From Shewanella oncorhynchi (GTDB lineage: Bacteria > Pseudomonadota > Gammaproteobacteria > Enterobacterales > Shewanellaceae), in assembly GCF_012584455.1 (NCBI RefSeq), contig NZ_JABAEB010000003.1, forward strand, positions 187,641 to 251,640: a stretch of 64,000 nucleotides of DNA. The letters are read 5' to 3'. Shown piece by piece: positions 1 to 8,184 of the stretch. Position 1 is the stretch's first letter. The number at the start of each line of letters is the position of its first letter. The notes under the pieces are model-generated. The model was not told where the DNA came from. It made no database searches and saw only the letters and a program-made list of their open reading frames with translations. The position numbers and the translations under genes are program-made.

Positions 1-1
1 T

Positions 2-934
2 TTTCTTAAAATCATTTTAGTCGGTGACAAGACTGAAATTGATGTCTATCTACGTCAAGCAGAAGCGAGTTTACTTTCGCGCATAGAAATCATTCATACC
101 GATGAAGTCGTTAGTATGTCCGATAGGCCTGTGCATGCCTTGCGTACACGTAAAAACAGTTCCATGCGATTGGCTATTGAGTTAGTGCGCGACGACCGCG
201 CACAAGCGTGTGTGAGTGCCGGTAACACAGGGGCGCTGATGGCAATGGCGAAAGTATTGTTGAAGACCTTGCCTGGTGTTGATCGACCCGCATTAGTCAG
301 TTGTTTACCTGCGGTGACTCAAAAACCGGTTTATTTGTTGGATTTGGGCGCGAATATTTCCTGTGACTCGGAAACCTTATTTCAATTTGCCGTGATGGGC
401 TCAGTCCTGTGCGAAGCGGTAGATAAGAAATCTCGGCCAAAAGTCGCCTTGCTCAATGTGGGCGTTGAAGAAATTAAAGGTAATGACCAAGTTCAGCAAG
501 CCGCGCAGTTGCTGCAACACACAGAACAAATCAATTACACAGGTTTTATCGAAGGGGATGAAATCTATTCCGGTAATGTGGATGTGATTGTTTGTGATGG
601 GTTTGTGGGTAACATCACGCTCAAGACCTCTGAAGGTATTGCCAAGTTATTAGTACATCAGTTAAAACGGGGACTAACCCAAGGTTTATTCGTTCGTTTT
701 CTGGCTAAACTTATCGCCCCTCGTATCCAGGCGGTCCTTAGTCAGATGAACCCCGACCACTATAACGGTGCAAGTCTGATAGGATTGCGCGGAATAGTTG
801 TAAAAAGCCATGGAAACGCGGATGAAACTGCCTATTTACAAGCAATTAGTTTGGCAGTAACGGAAGCTCAACGTCGACTCCCTGAAATGATAAAAGATCG
901 TTTGGAGTCGATTCTTTTAGATATCAATCACTGA
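2..934 (+). CDS. plsX: Phosphate acyltransferase PlsX, 3' part (5' end outside window)
   Basis: PlsX makes acyl-phosphate from acyl-ACP, the first step feeding PlsY in phospholipid synthesis. The open frame continues without a break from base 2, so the gene is cut by the window edge and the ATG at 116 is internal. Visible family features include the glycine-rich [13 protein letters not shown] segment, the [10 protein letters not shown] strand and the [14 protein letters not shown] motif near the C-terminus. It normally sits directly upstream of fabH in a rpmF-plsX-fabH-fabD-fabG-acpP-fabF series. Here a prophage begins just after its stop codon, so plsX itself is intact at its 3' end but separated from fabH by about 57 kb. 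Confidence 0.96.
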   Translation, partial: FLKIILVGDKTEIDVYLRQAEASLLSRIEIIHTDEVVSMSDRPVHALRTRKNSSMRLAIELVRDDRAQACVSAGNTGALMAMAKVLLKTLPGVDRPALVSCLPAVTQKPVYLLDLGANISCDSETLFQFAVMGSVLCEAVDKKSRPKVALLNVGVEEIKGNDQVQQAAQLLQHTEQINYTGFIEGDEIYSGNVDVIVCDGFVGNITLKTSEGIAKLLVHQLKRGLTQGLFVRFLAKLIAPRIQAVLSQMNPDHYNGASLIGLRGIVVKSHGNADETAYLQAISLAVTEAQRRLPEMIKDRLESILLDINH

Positions 935-948
935 TACCGCGACAAACA

Positions 949-958
949 AAGATTTATC
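949..958. repeat. Candidate attL core (10-bp direct repeat)
   Basis: The sequence aagatttatc occurs here and again at 58084-58093, and both copies are followed by GACAT (two bases further on at the left copy). It lies 15 bases after the plsX stop and at the host side of the integrase arm-type sites at both ends, the geometry expected of attL and attR. Ten bases is short, so the true core may be longer and imperfect or offset by a few bases. Confidence 0.5.
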
Positions 959-1057
959 ACGACATTCGCTAGTATAAAACCCTTTAAAATCCTCGTTATG
1001 CGTCAAATCACTGCGACAAACTAAGACATTCAAACTCGACATAAGACAAGCAAAACT

Positions 1058-1129
1058 TGTACAAATTTGTGTGCAAATTTACACTATGTACACCGATAGC
1101 CGCTGAGGCTAAAAAAATTTGTACACAAA
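1058..1129. promoter_or_regulatory. Putative integrase arm-type sites, left end
   Basis: Three related sequences sit just before the integrase gene: tgtacaaa (1058-1065), tgtacac (1087-1093) and tgtacacaaa (1120-1129). The right end carries three matching sites (cgtacaaa, tgtacaaa, cgtacaaa at 58034-58080). The shared YGTACAAA word at both ends, inside the att cores, suggests binding sites for the N-terminal arm-binding domain of the integrase. They also overlap the region expected to drive int transcription. Confidence 0.5.
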
Positions 1130-1137
1130 GAGGGTTT

Positions 1138-2370
1138 ATGGCGCTGTCAGATTCATGGCTAAAAGCTAACTCCGGTAAGGAGATCGACAAGGCTTATGAG
1201 AAGGCCGATCGTGATGGCTTAAGTGTGAGAGTGTCACCCAAAGGCAAACTTACATTTCAATTGCGCTATCGATATATTGGCAAAGCATCACGGCTTGATC
1301 TCGGATCTTACCCTGCGACTTCATTAAAGTCCGCTCGGACGGAATGCTTACGTTTAAAAGGTGAGCTAGAGAAAGGTTATGATCCTAAATTAGTTAAAAT
1401 TAACGATCGGATTGAAATTGAAAATGCACCAACGATCAGCGACTTGTTTTATCGTTGGCATAGTGCGAAAAAAATCAGAAATGAAAAGTGCCACAAGCAG
1501 GTATTACGTAGCTTTGAAATTCACTTATTACCTCGAATTGGCATGATGTTAGTGCAGGACACTAAATTACATACATGGCTTACTGTGCTTGATGACATCG
1601 CGAAGGGAACGCCAGCAGTGGCCGCAAGTATATTGGCCAATGCCAAAAAAATGCTTGGCTGGGGTGTTAGAATGCGGCTAATCAGCGATAACACTTTATC
1701 TGACATTAGTGCGAGAGAAGATCTTCATGTCGTTAAGCGTGTTGGCAAGCGTTCGCTGAGTAATGATGAAATCGTCTTGCTTTGGGATGCGCTTAGACGC
1801 TCAAGAGTTGCACCTAAAAACAAAGTCTTTATCAAGCTCCACCTGTTCTTCGCTTGTCGAACAGGTGAACTACGCCTAGCTGAAAAGTCACATTTTGATT
1901 TTGATAAAATGGTCTGGACTGTTCCGGCTGAAAACCATAAAACTGGTTATAGTGGCAACCAAATTGTCAGGCCTATCGTGCCTGAAATTGTGCCTCTACT
2001 GAAAGAGGCTTTTCTATTAAGCTCTGGTAAATTTTTATTTGGGTCGGCAGATTCTTTCAGCGAAAATCCTGATAGTGAAGTCAAGCCGTTAGCGTCGACA
2101 TCGCATTTATCTATAGTGAACGTCATCAATAATTGGATAAATAAGCATCATGAATGCGGCATCACGCATTGGTCTATCCATGATTTACGTAAAACCGCGC
2201 GCACTAACTTTTCAGATTTGACAGATGAAAGGACTGCAGAGGTGATGCTCGGGCATAAGTTGCCAGGCATTCAAGGCGTGTATGACCACAATTTATATTT
2301 AAAAACCCAAGCGGCAGCATATACCGCTTGGCATCATAGATTGTGCGACATTATTGGAAGTGAGTTGTAA
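1138..2370 (+). CDS. int: Prophage tyrosine integrase with N-terminal arm-binding domain
   Basis: Site-specific recombinase that would integrate and excise the prophage. The N-terminal ~90 residues look like the DUF4102 arm-binding domain (RVSPKGKLTFQLRYRYIGK), followed by a SAM-like core-binding segment. The catalytic domain has Arg241 (ACRTGELR), Lys268, HDLR (His348, Arg351), LGH (His373) and Tyr382. At 410 residues it has the usual length. ATG 1138 is preferred because agaggg lies just upstream; an in-frame TTG at 1057 would run through the arm-type sites. It is transcribed inward from the left att site, convergent with the early-left operon. Confidence 0.93.
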   Translation: MALSDSWLKANSGKEIDKAYEKADRDGLSVRVSPKGKLTFQLRYRYIGKASRLDLGSYPATSLKSARTECLRLKGELEKGYDPKLVKINDRIEIENAPTISDLFYRWHSAKKIRNEKCHKQVLRSFEIHLLPRIGMMLVQDTKLHTWLTVLDDIAKGTPAVAASILANAKKMLGWGVRMRLISDNTLSDISAREDLHVVKRVGKRSLSNDEIVLLWDALRRSRVAPKNKVFIKLHLFFACRTGELRLAEKSHFDFDKMVWTVPAENHKTGYSGNQIVRPIVPEIVPLLKEAFLLSSGKFLFGSADSFSENPDSEVKPLASTSHLSIVNVINNWINKHHECGITHWSIHDLRKTARTNFSDLTDERTAEVMLGHKLPGIQGVYDHNLYLKTQAAAYTAWHHRLCDIIGSEL

Positions 2371-2395
2371 CGATATACAGAACGATAGGGGGGGG

Positions 2396-2611
2396 TTAAG
2401 CGGCTTGGCTGTTATTTGTTTGGTGGTTTGCTGCTTGAGTCTCCCACGCTTCTACATCATCGATGGCCCACAAGTTTTGACTGCCTGCTGCTAGCATCCG
2501 TGGTTTTGGAAATGGATGTTGTGGTTTTTGCATCCAGCGGTAAATGGTGCGGCTAGTGCATCTAAACCGCTCGGTGATGTCTTTTGTACACCAGTAACCT
2601 TTAATCATCAT
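2396..2611 (-). CDS. AlpA-like helix-turn-helix protein, candidate excisionase
   Basis: A 71-residue protein with a MerR/AlpA-type winged-helix pattern: YWCTKDITERFRCTSRTIYRWM, then FPKPRML and WAIDDVEAWE. This pattern (read a helix-turn-helix, then an arginine-proline loop and a VxxWE end) is usual for AlpA-family regulators and recombination directionality factors. It is the last gene of the leftward operon and ends 26 bases from the integrase stop, so it is the best excisionase candidate. It overlaps the preceding gene through ATGATG. Regulation of int, rather than excision, is the alternative. Confidence 0.7.
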   Translation of the reverse strand: MMIKGYWCTKDITERFRCTSRTIYRWMQKPQHPFPKPRMLAAGSQNLWAIDDVEAWETQAANHQTNNSQAA

Positions 2612-2835
2612 GCACCTGCCTTATTTAATATGCATTCGTCTAATGCCATTAGATCGGTTTTCATCCCCATCCTATCTAATCGAGCAATCACGGCTTGTTC
2701 ACAGCCTTGAACAGTTGATAGATCAAACTCAGGGCGCTTGCTCAGTATTACCACTTGTTTCTCAAGCTCGGTAATTTTGGCTTTAAGCTCGGCGTTCTCT
2801 GCGATAGCTAGGTTAAGTCTGTCATTCATCTTCAT
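2608..2835 (-). CDS. Small coiled-coil phage protein
   Basis: Seventy-five residues, not recognised. Residues 5-30 form a clear heptad-rich coiled coil (LNLAIAENAELKAKITELEK), and the C-terminal half (CEQAVIARLDRMGMKTDLMA) is predicted helical. It overlaps both neighbours by four bases, so it is translationally coupled in the early-left operon. No catalytic or metal-binding motif is visible. Confidence 0.65.
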   Translation of the reverse strand: MKMNDRLNLAIAENAELKAKITELEKQVVILSKRPEFDLSTVQGCEQAVIARLDRMGMKTDLMALDECILNKAGA

Positions 2836-3134
2836 GCTTCACCTACCTGAAGTTCAACTTGCTCGTCTCTAAACTCCATGCAAACAAATTTTAAAATTTT
2901 CTTCTGCAGATCAACTCGTTTAAGCATTGCATCGTTCAGCACTGCTTGGGCAAATGTTTTTTGAAGGTTGCAACAGTATTGATCGAAGTAAGGCTCTGAA
3001 TTACCATTCATTTTAAATGGTGAGCTATTTTTGTTTTTGAATGACATTTGAACGAAACACATCAGTAATGCCAATTCATTTTCAGTGAATATCATATCGT
3101 TAAGTTTTTTAAGTTCATCTGATGTCAGCATCAT
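2832..3134 (-). CDS. Hypothetical early-left phage protein
   Basis: One hundred residues, not recognised. The protein is mixed charged and helical (MLTSDELKKLNDMIFTENEL), with two cysteines near YCCNLQK but no paired CxxC motif. It starts at one of two consecutive ATG codons overlapping the upstream stop (ATGATG junction), and its own end overlaps the next gene. Position in a tight operon is the main evidence for it being real. Confidence 0.6.
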   Translation of the reverse strand: MMLTSDELKKLNDMIFTENELALLMCFVQMSFKNKNSSPFKMNGNSEPYFDQYCCNLQKTFAQAVLNDAMLKRVDLQKKILKFVCMEFRDEQVELQVGEA

Positions 3135-3334
3135 GCACCGTCCTTATTTTTCCCAACTGGTTTGACTTTGGCATCAGGTTTAACGTCGATGTACCACGCT
3201 TCACCTTCTGCGTTAATAACGATAAATCTCCATCCGAAAAGCCACTTCATCGCTATTTTTTTGCCAATCCATGAGAATAAAACCCAGATGATCGGAAGCA
3301 GCACAATACATATAAAAAATGTGGTCATTAGCAA
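3131..3334 (-). CDS. Small single-pass membrane protein
   Basis: Sixty-seven residues beginning with a strongly hydrophobic segment (MLMTTFFICIVLLPIIWVLF, residues 1-20), then a lysine-rich cytoplasmic-looking region and a short tail rich in Lys and Asp. It is probably an inner-membrane protein. It overlaps the genes on either side, as in the rest of this operon. Not assigned to a family; small membrane proteins at this operon position in lambdoid phages have varied roles. Confidence 0.6.
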   Translation of the reverse strand: MLMTTFFICIVLLPIIWVLFSWIGKKIAMKWLFGWRFIVINAEGEAWYIDVKPDAKVKPVGKNKDGA

Positions 3335-3543
3335 TCCTCTTCATCTTCAGGTTTTGGTGGATTTAAGCGGTTAGCAAGATTTCTAAGACGCTCGACTTCA
3401 CGTGTAAGTGCCATTTCAACACTTCCGTAGTGATCATCTTTTCTTCTGTAGTCATCGCTAAAACCCGCAATTTCATTTGCCCTGCGCTTAAGGATTTCTG
3501 ATATTTGCTTTTGCTCGCTGGCGGTTAATTTTATTGTTGCCAT
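3328..3543 (-). CDS. Hypothetical early-left phage protein
   Basis: Seventy-one residues, helical and highly charged (SEQKQISEILKRRANEIAGF ... LTREVERLRNLANRL). The ATG at 3543 overlaps the upstream TGA as TGATG, which is a better start than the TTG one codon earlier. No family recognised. Its end overlaps the following membrane-protein gene. Confidence 0.6.
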   Translation of the reverse strand: MATIKLTASEQKQISEILKRRANEIAGFSDDYRRKDDHYGSVEMALTREVERLRNLANRLNPPKPEDEEDC

Positions 3544-3761
3544 CAATTACCACCTTGTTCAAAACATCTTTTATATCTATTCCTGTACTTTTCATCGCTA
3601 AGCTTTGATAAAAAGCTCGATTCTATTAAAGGCCAATCAGCAGAACTGTTAAAAATTGCCGCTTGCCTTTTATCGCATGACCACCCTGTATTACTATCAG
3701 TTTCACCTTCAACCCATTCAAGGTGCTTGCATTGATGGCACGACTTACTTAGGTTGCCCAT
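3543..3761 (-). CDS. Small cysteine-rich, probably zinc-binding protein
   Basis: Seventy-two residues with CHQCKHLEW near residues 8-16, a further Cys in WSCDKR and one in KRCFEQ, a spacing that could bind a zinc ion. The start is the ATG at 3761 in a TGATG overlap with the upstream gene. It resembles the many small 'Cys-rich phage proteins' of early operons in outline only; no specific function is claimed. Confidence 0.6.
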   Translation of the reverse strand: MGNLSKSCHQCKHLEWVEGETDSNTGWSCDKRQAAIFNSSADWPLIESSFLSKLSDEKYRNRYKRCFEQGGN

Positions 3762-3937
3762 CACTCACCACCCTTATTGCTTATAGCCTCATGTTCAAGC
3801 ATTAAGGCAATTGCTGAATCAAGTTTCTTGTTTAATTCAATTGCCGCCTTTTTAGTGAACCAAAGCGCTTCACCTTTCAATTCAATTTCTATAGGGAAGT
3901 TTTTGTTTTCTTCCACGAAATTAACTTGTGCCGCCAT
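3761..3937 (-). CDS. Small phage protein, 58 residues
   Basis: A short open frame filling the otherwise empty gap between its neighbours. It encodes 58 residues: an N-terminal beta-like part (VNFVEENKNFPIEIELKGEA), then a helix (KKAAIELNKKLDSAIALMLE) and a short polar tail. Its TGA overlaps the ATG of the next gene (TGATG), the same coupling used throughout this operon, and it begins 15 bases after the upstream stop behind a purine-rich ggtggtgag. Function unknown. Confidence 0.6.
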   Translation of the reverse strand: MAAQVNFVEENKNFPIEIELKGEALWFTKKAAIELNKKLDSAIALMLEHEAISNKGGE

Positions 3938-3952
3938 CACTCACCACCTTCA

Positions 3953-4423
3953 TTAGATGCGTCTGCCGCGAGTGCCGCGCTGTTCGTTAATCGCCATTTT
4001 ATTGGCAATGGTTTTCGCGAGGTCTATACCTTGCCAATGTGCCAGATCAGTAACTCTTAAAATGATGTCGGCTAGTTCAGTCCCAAAACAGTCTGAAGGT
4101 GCTTCACCGCGACATTCGTTCACGGCTTCGCCAACTTCTGAGGCTATAAGTGCTAGAGCCTCTAAAACTGTTTTGTTATGCCAGCCCATTCGCTCAACCC
4201 AATCAAATTGTTTCGCGGCAATTCTATTAATTGGCATCCCATGATCTAAAATTTCTATATCAACTTTCATCGCGTTTACTTGGTCTTTCAATTGCTGAAT
4301 CTCGGTACCCAGTTTTTGTTTAACATCGAGTAGATCGGTGGCAGGAACATAAGCACCAAGACCTTCAACATTGATTTGTCTTGAACCGTTGCCGTCTAAA
4401 AACACTCTGCGTTTAGTTGTCAT
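3953..4423 (-). CDS. MazG-like nucleotide pyrophosphohydrolase domain protein
   Basis: The C-terminal half (about residues 70-156) matches the all-alpha NTP-pyrophosphohydrolase (MazG-like) fold: ALIASEVGEAVNE carries the ExxE metal-binding signature, and GTELADIILRVTDLAHWQGI carries the matching ExxD helix, ending in the typical NQRGTRG-like tail (INEQRGTRG). The N-terminal part has a coiled coil (VKQKLGTEIQQLKDQVNAMK). Such phage enzymes hydrolyse (d)NTPs or alarmone-type nucleotides; the substrate cannot be told here. The start is the ATG at 4423 within TGATG, overlapping the upstream stop. Confidence 0.75.
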   Translation of the reverse strand: MTTKRRVFLDGNGSRQINVEGLGAYVPATDLLDVKQKLGTEIQQLKDQVNAMKVDIEILDHGMPINRIAAKQFDWVERMGWHNKTVLEALALIASEVGEAVNECRGEAPSDCFGTELADIILRVTDLAHWQGIDLAKTIANKMAINEQRGTRGRRI

Positions 4424-4548
4424 CACTTACCTTCCTTTGCCAATTCCTCGGCGAGTCGTTTTAAAAACTGTTGGGAGCGCCAATCTTGTTCGCGTGGCAT
4501 GGCGTACCACTTCTTAAGCGCTTCGCGAATTGCGGTTGATTGCTTCAT
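4423..4548 (-). CDS. Small basic phage protein, 41 residues
   Basis: A 41-residue frame (MKQSTAIREALKKWYAMPRE at its start, then QDWRSQQFLKRLAEELAKEG) between two coupled genes. Its ATG overlaps the upstream TGA as ATGA, and its own TGA overlaps the next ATG as TGATG. This perfect fit into the overlap chain is the main reason to accept it. Helical and charged; function unknown. Confidence 0.6.
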   Translation of the reverse strand: MKQSTAIREALKKWYAMPREQDWRSQQFLKRLAEELAKEGK

Positions 4549-4877
4549 GCCGCTTCCTTGGTGCGTTCTACAGCCCACCAAGCAACAGGGCCATCTTCGG
4601 TATCGTGAATTGATAAAAGAATGGCATCGGCACTAGGCGCTTCTGGATTCCACTCACCAAAACCAGCATCACCATTTTCAAAATAATGAATCCATGCCGG
4701 ATGATCTTCAGTGATTTCAGAATCCATGCGGTTAATAACTAACTGAAAATCCATTTCAGCTTGCCACTGCTCAATCGCATCCTTAGAAATGCATTCGGCA
4801 CCGTCAAAATTTGGAAGTTGTGAGTGCTGATAATCACCATACCCATCACGAACAACTGTTTCTGTATTGAATTTCAT
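4545..4877 (-). CDS. Hypothetical phage protein
   Basis: One hundred and ten residues, acidic, not recognised with confidence. Recurrent aromatic/acidic stretches (HPAWIHYFENGDAGFGEWNP, then GPVAWWAVERTK) suggest a small beta domain. It overlaps both neighbours by four bases in the early-left operon. Confidence 0.6.
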   Translation of the reverse strand: MKFNTETVVRDGYGDYQHSQLPNFDGAECISKDAIEQWQAEMDFQLVINRMDSEITEDHPAWIHYFENGDAGFGEWNPEAPSADAILLSIHDTEDGPVAWWAVERTKEAA

Positions 4878-5083
4878 ACTGACTCCTTAATGGCTTTTTC
4901 AGCTTTCTTTTTGAGAGTGACAGCCGTTTTGTGCAGCGTTTTTTTATTACTGAGTGAGGCTGTGGCGGCAATTATTTGATTTGCCATTGAAAGGGCTTCT
5001 TGTGGATCGCGCTTGAGTAAATATTGAAGTGACATTTTTGCATCATCAGCGCTGGTATTAAGGTATCCCTGCAGCTTAGACAT
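4874..5083 (-). CDS. Hypothetical helical phage protein
   Basis: Sixty-nine residues, wholly helical by composition (SADDAKMSLQYLLKRDPQEA, then KTAVTLKKKAEKAIKE), basic C-terminus. The ATG at 5083 has aaagg about eight bases upstream and is preferred to the GTG at 5092. It lies inside the overlap with the end of the HNH gene. Unknown function. Confidence 0.55.
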   Translation of the reverse strand: MSKLQGYLNTSADDAKMSLQYLLKRDPQEALSMANQIIAATASLSNKKTLHKTAVTLKKKAEKAIKESV

Positions 5084-5873
5084 GATGGTCACCTTTAAGC
5101 CGTTTAGTGGACGCCATTTTTATACGCGCTAATAGCAAAACCGTTTCTTTAGCGTCGGCATGAGCGCGGCCTAAACCCATCTTGTTGACAACGGCATGCT
5201 CTGCGGTGGTGACAAGCATTAAATTGCTAATATCACAGTTGGTGCGGTCGTTATCGATGAACCAAATTTTATGGCTTTCGGGCACTTTACCGTGGTGTTT
5301 TTCCCACTCGATAATGTGTTTTAGTCGCCATGTTCTAGGCTCAGATACTTTTACCATCACAAAGCCGTCTTTATTATCGATACGCTCTGATCCAACAGGT
5401 TTGTGGTTCAGTGGCATATCGCCTTTTTTAAACTGGGTTGCTGCAGAATTTCCGCCAGCTTGCCAACCTTTCATCCCAGCATTCCACGTTTTACAACCAG
5501 GATTAAATCGGCCAGTACGTCCCGATTTCATTTTATGGTTGCGGGTGAAAGCACGGATCTGATTAATCGTTTTTTCAGTACCAAAGGTATGGTTAAATGC
5601 CGTGGTAATTTGCTCGATGGTGAGGCGTTTATATTGCAGCTTTACCCACTCATATTGTTCGTCGGTAAAACTGCGTAATTTGCCTTTCGTTATTTCACCT
5701 TGTTTGCGTCCACAGGTGATACCGTGGTTCGAACATGCGGCTTTAATCTGCGATAGCGTCTTGGTGTAACCAAAGGCACAATTGAAAAGTGCTGTGGTTT
5801 CAGCAAGTGACTTTTCAGGATACGTTGCACGCAAAAAATCAAGCATGGCAACAGTGAAGAAGAATCTAGCCAT
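5076..5873 (-). CDS. HNH endonuclease with two tandem N-terminal DNA-reading repeats
   Basis: The C-terminal domain (about residues 180-235) has an HNH pattern: RLKHIIEWEKHHGKVPE, then HKIWFIDNDRTNCDISNLML, giving the paired His, the Asn-rich loop and the final NLxL helix. Two related ~50-residue repeats precede it, residues 9-56 (LDFLRATYPEKSLAETTALF...) and 73-118 (YEWVKLQYKRLTIEQITTAF...); both have the same spacing and end in a ...GR motif, and look like helix-turn-helix modules. The architecture resembles phage homing-type HNH proteins. It might be a free-standing homing endonuclease within the early-left operon. Confidence 0.78.
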   Translation of the reverse strand: MARFFFTVAMLDFLRATYPEKSLAETTALFNCAFGYTKTLSQIKAACSNHGITCGRKQGEITKGKLRSFTDEQYEWVKLQYKRLTIEQITTAFNHTFGTEKTINQIRAFTRNHKMKSGRTGRFNPGCKTWNAGMKGWQAGGNSAATQFKKGDMPLNHKPVGSERIDNKDGFVMVKVSEPRTWRLKHIIEWEKHHGKVPESHKIWFIDNDRTNCDISNLMLVTTAEHAVVNKMGLGRAHADAKETVLLLARIKMASTKRLKGDHHV

Positions 5874-6102
5874 TCTTAGCCTCCAACATTTCAGGGAGTT
5901 TTCTACCTACGCCCATGTCATTTGCTGCTATTTGCGCATCGAGTGCTAAACGTGCGTTAGCCACAATTTGTGTCGAAATTTGAGTGACTGACTTGGAACG
6001 ATGGATTTCATCTTGCAGCGCTTCACCTTTTAAGCTTTCGTCAGACAGTCGCTCAAGCTGTGCAAATAGGTGATTATTTAGGTCTATAAGTTTGTTTTTC
6101 AT
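5866..6102 (-). CDS. Hypothetical helical phage protein
   Basis: Seventy-eight residues, helical (IDLNNHLFAQLERLSDESLK ... VTQISTQIVANARLALDAQI). It overlaps the methyltransferase gene upstream and the HNH gene downstream. Several phage proteins of this size and pattern lie beside HNH genes, but no family is assigned. Confidence 0.6.
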   Translation of the reverse strand: MKNKLIDLNNHLFAQLERLSDESLKGEALQDEIHRSKSVTQISTQIVANARLALDAQIAANDMGVGRKLPEMLEAKNG

Positions 6103-6764
6103 GCTGCTTCACCTGCAATATTTTCTTGCTTAAGCGGGATTTCGATTGAGCCTTTTACCTCGTTGCTAAACTCAACTTTGATGGTGCCATGCTCGCCAAA
6201 CAGTCTCGCAAACTCAGCAGTGTTTTTACTGATGTAAGTGATCACGCTGCCCTTGGTGCAACTATCTGCTTTGCTGCCATCGGCTTTTTTGTAGTGCACT
6301 CGACCATGTGGGAAACATTGAGAATATTTAAGCAATGGTAAAAACCAGCCTTCAGATGAATTACAGAATGTGATGATCACCGCCTCTTTTATGTGGCCGC
6401 TTTCATACTCGTAGATCACCTTATTTATCCAATCGCTATTACCTGGGATCGGCTTATCAATATGATGGCCGCGTTTAATACAGGCTTTTTTCTTGCATTT
6501 AGTTGGGCAGGGTTGCTCACCCCTGTGAAATGGATGGTTCATCCAAACCGTGCCATGCCAAGGCTGAGATAGCCCGTCAATTTCTTTAGTGAAAATTGTC
6601 TTGGCATTAATGCTGGCATTAGCAATATCGTTGCTTGCTGGGTCTAAATCTATTCCACCCATTAGCTGGCTTGCTAACTGAGGCCATGGCTGTGGTGTGT
6701 AATATTCAAAACCCTGTTCTGCATTAGATTGGTTGATAAGATTGGCGTTATTTACTGTGCTCAT
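6099..6764 (-). CDS. Phage DNA N6-adenine methyltransferase (Dam-type, PF05869-like)
   Basis: The N-terminus EQGFEYYTPQPWPQLASQL followed by GIDLDPAS (DLDPAS at residues 39-44) is the hallmark of the phage Dam family, where these residues form the AdoMet pocket and start of the catalytic fold. The catalytic NPP[FY] motif appears as NHPF at residues 76-79 (VWMNHPFHRG), a variant with His for Pro. An unusual Cys-rich insert (CPTKCKKKAC) follows. It would methylate adenine in phage or host DNA, possibly against restriction. It overlaps its downstream neighbour. The NHPF change could affect activity. Confidence 0.82.
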   Translation of the reverse strand: MSTVNNANLINQSNAEQGFEYYTPQPWPQLASQLMGGIDLDPASNDIANASINAKTIFTKEIDGLSQPWHGTVWMNHPFHRGEQPCPTKCKKKACIKRGHHIDKPIPGNSDWINKVIYEYESGHIKEAVIITFCNSSEGWFLPLLKYSQCFPHGRVHYKKADGSKADSCTKGSVITYISKNTAEFARLFGEHGTIKVEFSNEVKGSIEIPLKQENIAGEAA

Positions 6765-6766
6765 GG

Positions 6767-7123
6767 TTAACCAGCCTTGCTAATTTGATGGATTGAATCA
6801 GTTAACTGATAACTGGCTAATTGTTTTTCGAGTTCAACGATCCGCACATTTGCCGCGGCTAACTTGGCAAGATGCTTTTCCCAGTCGATTTCTTTGATGG
6901 CTTCGATAGTGGCCGCAACTTCTTCGAGGCGTTCTTGTCCGCGTACAAAGTTCGAGAGTTGAACATCGTGCTTTATTGCTGCTCGCCAAGGCGCGCTTTC
7001 CAGATAGGTGACGGTGTAGTGCAACATCAGAGCTTTTATTAGGTTGTCTGAGCTGATTTTGGTCAGTGACAGCATCAGCTCTATGCGCTTTGGTGATTCA
7101 AAGCCTGCAATGAGAAGGTTCAT
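6767..7123 (-). CDS. Hypothetical coiled-coil phage protein
   Basis: One hundred and eighteen residues, helical. The centre (RGQERLEEVAATIEAIKEID) and the C-terminal part (AAANVRIVELEKQLASYQL) can form coiled coils. Its ATG overlaps the stop of the DGQHR gene upstream by four bases. No domain recognised. Confidence 0.6.
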   Translation of the reverse strand: MNLLIAGFESPKRIELMLSLTKISSDNLIKALMLHYTVTYLESAPWRAAIKHDVQLSNFVRGQERLEEVAATIEAIKEIDWEKHLAKLAAANVRIVELEKQLASYQLTDSIHQISKAG

Positions 7124-8184
7124 GCTGCCACCTCTGGGAAATAGGTTATTTCAACGCTGGCGCGAACTGGGTCGAGCTTTTGCTGCATCGTTTTTAGAAT
7201 AAGGTTTGATGTCAGCATCACGGCATCGGCGTTGGCGAGTAGCTTGCCTGTTTTGGGGCAAATGCAGCGGCCAGTAAAGTCTTGGCTGTTGCGGGTCCAA
7301 ATGAGGTTTTGGTAAGCGTAGCGCCAGTGTCTTTGGCCGATTGATTCAGCCACGTTTGCGGCGCTCGCCAGCGCTTTAAGCATTACTGTGGTGGTAAATA
7401 AACTGGTTTCGCGCTCTTTACTGCCAAGGGATTGGAGCTCCATTGCTGCGCCCATGGTGTTCCAAAAGTCATAGGCAAGGGTGGCGTGGAATGGCTCAAA
7501 GTTTTTCTTGGTACCCAGCATGATGGCCGTGGCGTCTTTAATTTGTTTAAAGGACCAATAGCACTCGCTCTGTGCCGTGGGTTTGTTTGTCGCAAAATCA
7601 ACACGGCCTTGCATCCAGTCGATTTGGTTCACTATATCCATGGTGAGCTTTGATAACTCATCCCTGTGGTTATAGGTATCTGACAAACCTTGAGGCGGCT
7701 TGCTGGCATTTTGGTTTATATCGGTAAACGCTTGCTGGCGTTCTTGCAGCGATAAATTCATGTACAGGGTGATAGAGATTGAGTCTTGCGACAGCTCCGG
7801 TGATTTTTCGAGTGCCTTTGCGATACCTGTGGCGCGGTGCTGGCCATCGAACAGTTTGATAATCGAATCAAGGCCGATTTTTAACACGCCAACTACGCCG
7901 CTGATTTCGGACGCTTCGAACTTTGGCGCATCGCCGCCTGTTGGCACTTCAACCACGCCGATGATGCCTGGCAGAAAATACCCCGTTGGATTCGTTACCA
8001 TGTAATTGCCAATGGATTTAGCACGGGCAGGGTTAACTTTGCGTTGGCTGCGGTCGAGCACACTGCCGGCATCGTCAATGCGTAACATACGAACTAGTAC
8101 ACGCATTGACATGATCACGGTGTAAAACACTTTACCGCCTTGTACGCCCACCACAGCGGGCATTGAGTAACACATATCCATCAT
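7120..8184 (-). CDS. DndB-like DGQHR-domain protein
   Basis: The protein carries the family signature FDGQHRATGI (DGQHR at residues 113-117), an N-terminal ParB-like entry (DRSQRKVNPARAKSIGNYM) and the QQAFTDINQNASKPP stretch typical of the DGQHR/DndB family. DndB represses or tunes phosphorothioation genes, and the related DpdB belongs to deazaguanine DNA modification. No other dnd or dpd genes are in the window, so here it is probably a stand-alone phage DNA-binding or modification-interfering protein. At 354 residues it is the usual size. It starts at one of two ATGs overlapping the upstream TGA. Confidence 0.75.
   Translation of the reverse strand: MMDMCYSMPAVVGVQGGKVFYTVIMSMRVLVRMLRIDDAGSVLDRSQRKVNPARAKSIGNYMVTNPTGYFLPGIIGVVEVPTGGDAPKFEASEISGVVGVLKIGLDSIIKLFDGQHRATGIAKALEKSPELSQDSISITLYMNLSLQERQQAFTDINQNASKPPQGLSDTYNHRDELSKLTMDIVNQIDWMQGRVDFATNKPTAQSECYWSFKQIKDATAIMLGTKKNFEPFHATLAYDFWNTMGAAMELQSLGSKERETSLFTTTVMLKALASAANVAESIGQRHWRYAYQNLIWTRNSQDFTGRCICPKTGKLLANADAVMLTSNLILKTMQQKLDPVRASVEITYFPEVAA

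Noticed and set aside
1008..1190. 60-residue minus-strand frame over the left arm-type sites
   Set aside because: Overlaps attL arm sites and the integrase start, with no homology.
5182..5678. Plus-strand frames of 91-126 residues opposite the HNH gene
   Set aside because: They mirror a gene with a clear domain on the minus strand and have no ribosome site or family match.
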